From the NCBI GenBank assembly GCA_948474755.1, contig CAOLHI010001471.1:124001-188000 (forward strand): a stretch of 64,000 bases of DNA, read 5' to 3'. Position 1 is the stretch's first letter. Every line of letters starts with the position of its first letter. Source of the stretch: Ctenosaura bakeri (lineage: Eukaryota; Chordata; Lepidosauria; Squamata; Iguanidae). Made by a program: the position numbers and the translations under genes. Positions 59,286 to 64,000 of this stretch are shown one piece after another. Below the pieces are notes generated by a model. It was not told where the DNA came from. It saw nothing but the letters and a program-made list of their open reading frames with translations, and searched no databases.

Positions 59286-61439
59286 CTCCCTCCAAGCAGC
59301 GAAAAATATTAGAGACCATGCAAATGCAGATTTGGTTTTATTCAGTAAGAGCGATCACTGAAGGAAAATGGCATTTTGTAATATTTAAGTTAATTTAACA
59401 ATATACAAGGCTGAGGAAGGAGCACAACCAGAGTCAAACCACTTAGGCATACAAGCAATAATATCTACAGCTGCATATCACGTATCTAGAGAACAGAGTT
59501 GTAATATGGGGCAGGGCACTGTCCCTGCATAAGAATTCTGCCCCCAACAACACTTTCTTTGTGTACCTAAATTTTTACCATTGCAGAGAGAAAGGGACCT
59601 TGAAGACCATTACACTTAGAACTCTAACATTTGCTGTGTTCACATTCCCTTGGTACCTTTGCCTGAATCTTTTCTGTGGAGGCCTAACTCTATTTCTAAA
59701 TGCTTAACTGAAGTTGTAAGTCACTGCAATGCTAGAAATCCACATACTGCAAGACTCTGACAACCTTCCGGAGCTCAAAGCTCTTTTCTCTTTCTTCCAT
59801 CTATCTCAAACTGCTGTTTCCATGTTCTTTCTGTACATGTGTGTTTGCAAACAGCCACAAAGAGCTTTGGCAGAATGAAAGGGTGAGTTATTTTCCCTGG
59901 GGCCTGATAGGTTTTAACAACAACATGATAAATAATCAGCAAAGGAAAGGAAGTTGTAAGCTAGAATGACTGGCCAGAACTATTTTATATTTCAGAAAAT
60001 TGAGGGTCTGTAGAATGTGTTAGCTACTTAGCTGAAACTTCTCTTCCATGGCATCTCGGGTAGCTTCCCTTCACTCAGGTTTCCTCTCTTTACATTGTTT
60101 AAAATAACTGGAGACAGCTTTATATTTGACCTTGCAAGTATGACATATGGTTTTCATGTAAGATCCAAAAGAAGATGATCTCTGTTGATTTGTCACTACA
60201 ACCCGTTGCTGAATTTCTTATACAGTGGTTAATTTCAACTAATGGGTCTGTTGCCTCATTGGCAAACCCTGTCCCGGGGTCTACAACTTTGATATAAAAT
60301 ATAATCTAACATGCCAAAGAGGTCACCCAGATGAGCACGCAGGCAGCAATGGTTGTACGATCAGAAAACCAGGTCAGGCCAGCAAATTCAACCGTCACGT
60401 AGCCACAAGAGACCTCAAGCTGTGCCAACCCACGGTGGACAAAAGGTCCTCAGCCTTTGGGGAGGAGCCAACTTGAAGGGATTAAGGTGCTTTCCCACAA
60501 GCTGGGCACTGGTAGCAATAAAATCTTATCAGACAAGGACCATCTACATAAACTCACACTGCAACCCAAAGTGGCAGAAGATCCTGGAACTTTGGTAACA
60601 CTTTCCAATATCAAAGAAGGTGCCAGTGTGGTGTTGTTTTTCTGTTGCCATTCTCTTTGTTCTCCCCGGGGAGAGGATTTGCCCTCAAGGTACATTTTCC
60701 CTACAAATAGTTCTTGTTTTTGACTGGCTTTTTGGATAACTTCCGGTCATACCAACAGACCGTTTTCCCCTCCCGGCAGCTGAGTAATCCCCTCAGCATC
60801 CTTCTGTTGAGCTTTATTTCTTTTGCTGCTTTCTTGGATCAAGGACTTCAGGAAAAGGTGCAGTATCACCCAAACTACAAATCCTCTAATAATCCCTCTA
60901 TCTAATTTCCACTCTTTGCCTTTCTACAGGGCTTGAATGTGTGTGTGAGTGTATGTGTTGATGCGTGACATTTCCGTTCAATAAAGTTATTTATTGGATC
61001 TTTTTGGTGTGGTTTTTGGCTTGGCCTGACCCCGTAAAAATTGGGTAAAAGATCTCACTAGGTTACCCTGCCTCTTTGTAGTGCTATTGCTTGTGCTCTG
61101 TTGAGTTTACATTCCCCATCACTTGGAGCACATCAAGGTGTCCCTTGGGGACCCCAAAATTTCAGGGTAACAGGTGCCATCTGAAAACTAAAAAAGCCTG
61201 ATTGTCGTCATTTGTTTTCCTTGTCTGAACTGTTATATTATTTTAATTATCAGGATAGTTTAGCTCATAGTAAAGTAGTAAATATGTCAATATTTACTCT
61301 GTGGGTCCAATAAATTAGGCTGTTGCACCAGGGCATTTCTAGAACTGGGCTGTGAAAACTATCCTAATTGGTAAGAATTATACTAGACCATGAACATCTG
61401 GCTCCAGCTGTACCAGAATCCAGAAAGTACTTCTAATGG
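59286..61439. repeat. Unassigned stretch with LTR-like right half
   Basis: 59286-60250 shows nothing I can name. From about 60600 the sequence turns GC-richer, with an AATAAA at 60980-60985 followed by a G/T-rich tail and TTGGGGACCCCAA (about 61145-61157). This could be U3-R-U5 of an unassigned LTR, but the ends are not defined. Confidence 0.3.
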
Positions 61440-61780
61440 TTCCTTATCATCCTGTAGAGAAGTGACAAGTGGGATGCTGTAGAGTTCTTTCCCAGGCCTG
61501 GTGCTTTATGACATCTTTATAAATAAATTGGATGAAAAAATAGTGGGCATACTAACCAAATTTTCCTGTGGCACCAAGCTAGGAGCAGTAGCTAATACTT
61601 CAGAAGAGAGAATCAAGATTCAAGATGACCTTGACCTCATGGACAATTGGACCAAGACTGACAAAATTTCATCAGAGATACATGTAAGCTACTGTATTTG
61701 AGTAGGAAAAATCAGACACACAAATATAGGATGAGGAATGACACTAGCTTGACCATATTATCTTTGAAAAGGATCTAGGG
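61440..61780 (+). mobile_element. CR1 LINE, left part (split by SPIN-type element)
   Basis: Plus-strand CR1 text with a frame including YDIFINKLDEKIVGILTKF and GTKLGAVANTSEERIKIQDD, parallel to the reverse transcriptase of the copy at 37011-38372. It continues at 63536 after the inserted transposon. Confidence 0.85.
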
Positions 61781-62149
61781 CAGTGGTTCTCAACCTGGGG
61801 CTCGGGACCCCTTTGGGGGTCGAACGACCATTTCACAGGGCTCGCTGCTCCTCAATCCTGCCCCCCTTTTAAAAGAAGGTGGCTCACAGCCAATGGGAGC
61901 AGTGCTTCTGAGACCCCTGCGCTGGGAGGAGGGGAGAAGAGGCATGCTGGGCGTTTCCCCATCTTTCCCTGCCTGGTGGGAAAGCACTGGAGGAGCCTGA
62001 GGTGGGGCCGGAGGTGCGGAGAGCGGGAGGAGAGAGCTGGAGCCTGAATGTTAAGGCGGAGGTGAGGACACCAAGAGGAGAGAGCTGGAGCCGGAGCGTT
62101 AAGGTGGAGGTGAGGAGAAGAGACCCCGCGCTGGTGGGGGGAGAGGAGG

Positions 62150-62480
62150 CGTGCAGCCGGGTGCAGCCAGGTGCTGCTTGGACGCTCGTGCCTGCACCAC
62201 ACACACAGAGACACACACACGGAGGGCTTCCCCTTCAGTGTTCCTTTCCCCTTCATGCTGGCTTGCAGAGTCAGAGTTGCTTGCCGGGGCGAGTGAGCAG
62301 CCGGGTGCTGCTTGGACGCTCGCGCCCGCACCACACACACACACACACACACACAGAGGGCTTCCCATTCAGGGTTTATGGCGCTGCAGTCTGGGAGGTA
62401 AGACCCTGTCCCCTCACCCTCTTCGCCTCACGCTCATTCATGCTGGTGAACAGAGTTGCTTGCTGGGGCGAGCGAGCAGC
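62150..62480. repeat. Internal duplications within the SPIN-type element
   Basis: GGTGCTGCTTGGACGCTCG plus a CA run occurs near 62170-62220 and again near 62303-62355. GTTGCTTGCCGGGGCGAG / GTTGCTTGCTGGGGCGAG occur near 62276 and 62454. Spacing is about 130-180 bp. Confidence 0.75.
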
Positions 62481-62815
62481 TGGGCTCCACTTGCTTCCCA
62501 AAGTGGTGGGGCTGCAGCAGCGGTGATCACCCGGTCGCCCATTCATTCTGGGCACGCCGCTCTGTGGGAATTGTCGGTGTGGCTGTTGCCTTTGGTCCAG
62601 CAGGCAAAGGGGGAAACTTTCCTGTGGCGGATCTGCCATTCGACGGGGGAGATCGGTCCTTCCGATACTAAGAACTCTGTTGGGAAAGGAGCAGGGGGCG
62701 TCAGCCAAGGGCTTTGGTTTGTGTAGCAAGAGCCCCCGAGGCTCCTTGGTTGGTTTTCTTTTTCTTTTTTTTTTTTTGACCCGAAAGCGCTGCTCTGATC
62801 CGTCCTGTGGACTTT

Positions 62816-62966
62816 GGCCATTTCCACATTCCAGTGTTATAGCGCTATGATGCACTTCACCATCCTATGGATCCTGGGGTTTGCAGTTCAAACTGCAAAC
62901 CCCAGGATTCCATAGGATGGTGAAAGTGGAATAATAGCGCTATAACAGTCTAGTGAAGAAATAGCC
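62816..62966. mobile_element. Palindromic MITE nested in the SPIN-type element, 151 bp
   Basis: GGCCATTTCCACATTCCAGT at the left, CAGTCTAGTGAAGAAATAGCC at the right (21-base end shown only in part as CAGTCTAGTGAAG), with inner arms GGGGTTTGCAGTTCAAACTGCAAACCCC-like meeting at the centre. Same family as 14291-14434 and 35767-35918. Flanking triplets do not match. Confidence 0.83.
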
Positions 62967-63535
62967 AGGATGACTTTCTCCTCTCGCTTTTGTTGTGCGT
63001 GGACCCTTGGTGCTTGCCACACGCACGTGTTGTGTTCTTCGCCCTGACTGTCTTGCATTCCTCACTTTTTGTATGTTCAGTGTCCGCACTCCCTTTAATG
63101 GAGGGAGGGAGTGAAACAAAACGCGTCTGCTTATACCGCCGCCATCTTTCCTCTCTCCCCGTCCTTTCCTCCCTGTGCCTTGTGTAAAATGTGGGCTGTT
63201 TCAGCATTGCCTTTGGGAGTGACTGGCTTTTTGAACTGTGGAAACCCAACATTCAGAACTAGAACTACTGCCTTAATTCTGGCATTGATGGATGCTTTCT
63301 GTGCTTAAAAAAAGGGGGGAGGGTTACCAGTTTTTAGGCATTTGAAGTCTATCCAGAGCAGTGATTTAGGGCAGTGTTTCCAATCTATTTGATGTTGGAA
63401 ATAACTAACTAACTAACTAACAAATAAATAAATAAATAACAACAAAAATGATTTTATGGTTGGGGGTCACCACAACATGAGGATCTGTATTAAGGGGCTG
63501 CAGCATTAGGAAGGTTGAGAACCACTGATCTAGGG

Positions 63536-64000
63536 GTCTTAGTAGACACAAGCTAAACACAAGCCAATAGTGTAATGCAGCAGGGATATCAAAAGCCTAC
63601 ACAATTATAGACAGCATCAAGAGATCTATTGTGTCCAGATGAAGGTTTGGTCGGACTTTACCTGAAGCCCTTTGTCCAGTTCTAGACAACATGGCTTAAA
63701 TGTGGTATCAACAAGTGGGAAAGTGTCTAGAGAGAGAAGGATGACCAAGGTGGTTTACTACATGTAAAGAAAGCCCTAAGAGGCAGGGTTGTGAGTGCTG
63801 AGCATATTTAGCCTGGAAAAGACTGAGAAATGATATGATAGCAATATTTAAATACCAGAAGGGCTGTCAGGTAGAAGATGGAACAAGCTTGTTTTCTGTT
63901 GCTTCAGAGGGTAGGATACATATCAACAGATTCAAATTGCAAAACTTAGGGGGACCAATGTCCTGATGGTAAGACCCATTAAATACTGGAATAATTTACC
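63536..64000 (+). mobile_element. CR1 LINE, right part, running off the window
   Basis: Resumes exactly where 61780 stopped: LGVLVDTS-type reading, then CTGAGCATATTTAGCCTGGA, ATATTTAAATACCAGAAGGG and TTGCTTCAGAGGGTAGGATA-like CR1 C-terminal text. No intact frame. Confidence 0.85.

Larger units (their letters stand above)
61781..63527. mobile_element. SPIN-type (hAT) non-autonomous element, 1747 bp, perfect 8-bp target duplication
   Basis: Left end CAGTGGTTCTCAACCTGGGG then CCCCTTTGGGGGTCGAACGA; right end GGTTGGGGGTCACCACAACA then AGCATTAGGAAGGTTGAGAACCACTG-type terminus. ATCTAGGG flanks both sides (61773-61780 and 63528-63535). The termini match the element at 16728-17419, but the interior is different: GC-rich, with internal duplications (62150-62480) and a CA microsatellite (62333-62354). 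No transposase seen. It splits a CR1 copy and contains a MITE. Confidence 0.93.

Noticed and set aside
62002..62855. Open frames of 160-190 codons on both strands
   Set aside because: Inside the SPIN-type element; driven by GC content and CA repeats (runs of THTHTH or CVCVCV).
1..64000. Bacterial operon, phage or defence system
   Set aside because: All coding signal is in spliced vertebrate exons or vertebrate retroelements; no ribosome-binding sites or tight gene packing.

Overview
The window is vertebrate nuclear DNA, most likely from a squamate reptile (lizard or snake). The evidence is one large multi-exon gene with vertebrate splice sites, set in AT-rich introns full of CR1 and BovB/RTE retrotransposons, tRNA-derived SINEs with B boxes, SPIN-type hAT transposons and many small palindromic MITEs. 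There is no bacterial-style gene organisation, tRNA, rRNA or CRISPR array.

One protein-coding gene accounts for all convincing coding sequence. It lies on the minus strand and I can place 15 consecutive internal exons (54081 down to 670), 1974 bp or 658 codons in total. Every exon has AG and GT boundaries, every exon length is a multiple of three, and every intron I could check is phase 1. In transcript order the exons encode seven EGF modules (four with a calcium-binding signature), a cysteine-free acidic linker, and seven eight-cysteine laminin-type EGF modules. Module order, the peptide IEMEIVNSCE, the CHRLYGACLCDPGLYG motif and the acidic linker identify the MEGF6 family: MEGF6 itself or its paralogue EGFEM1. 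Two laminin-EGF modules present in mammalian MEGF6 between the modules at 6.1 kb and 2.6 kb are not found here. The AT-rich setting, long introns and missing modules make EGFEM1 slightly more likely, but the sequence alone does not settle it. The signal peptide, EMI domain and first EGF module must lie beyond position 64000; the remaining C-terminal modules lie before position 1.

Layout: 0.7-13.1 kb, laminin-EGF exons with short introns holding a 528-bp hAT element, two related LTR-like sequences and a GC-rich TIR element; 15.1 kb, linker exon; 16.7-17.4 kb, a SPIN element; 17.5-54 kb, the EGF exons spread over long introns with CR1, BovB, SINE, L1-like and MITE insertions, including a CR1 copy with a 453-codon open frame at 37.0-38.4 kb; 54-64 kb, intron or 5' flank without a recognisable exon, ending in a nested stack: a CR1 copy split by a 1.75-kb SPIN-type element with a perfect 8-bp target duplication, itself carrying a palindromic MITE.

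The least described feature is a family of four GC-rich (CpG-rich) elements with GGCCCTTTTCGCAC-type termini and 3-bp target duplications. A set of 145-150 bp palindromic MITEs has similar GGCCATTTC termini. The GC-rich elements create CpG-island-like patches and long spurious reading frames inside AT-rich introns.
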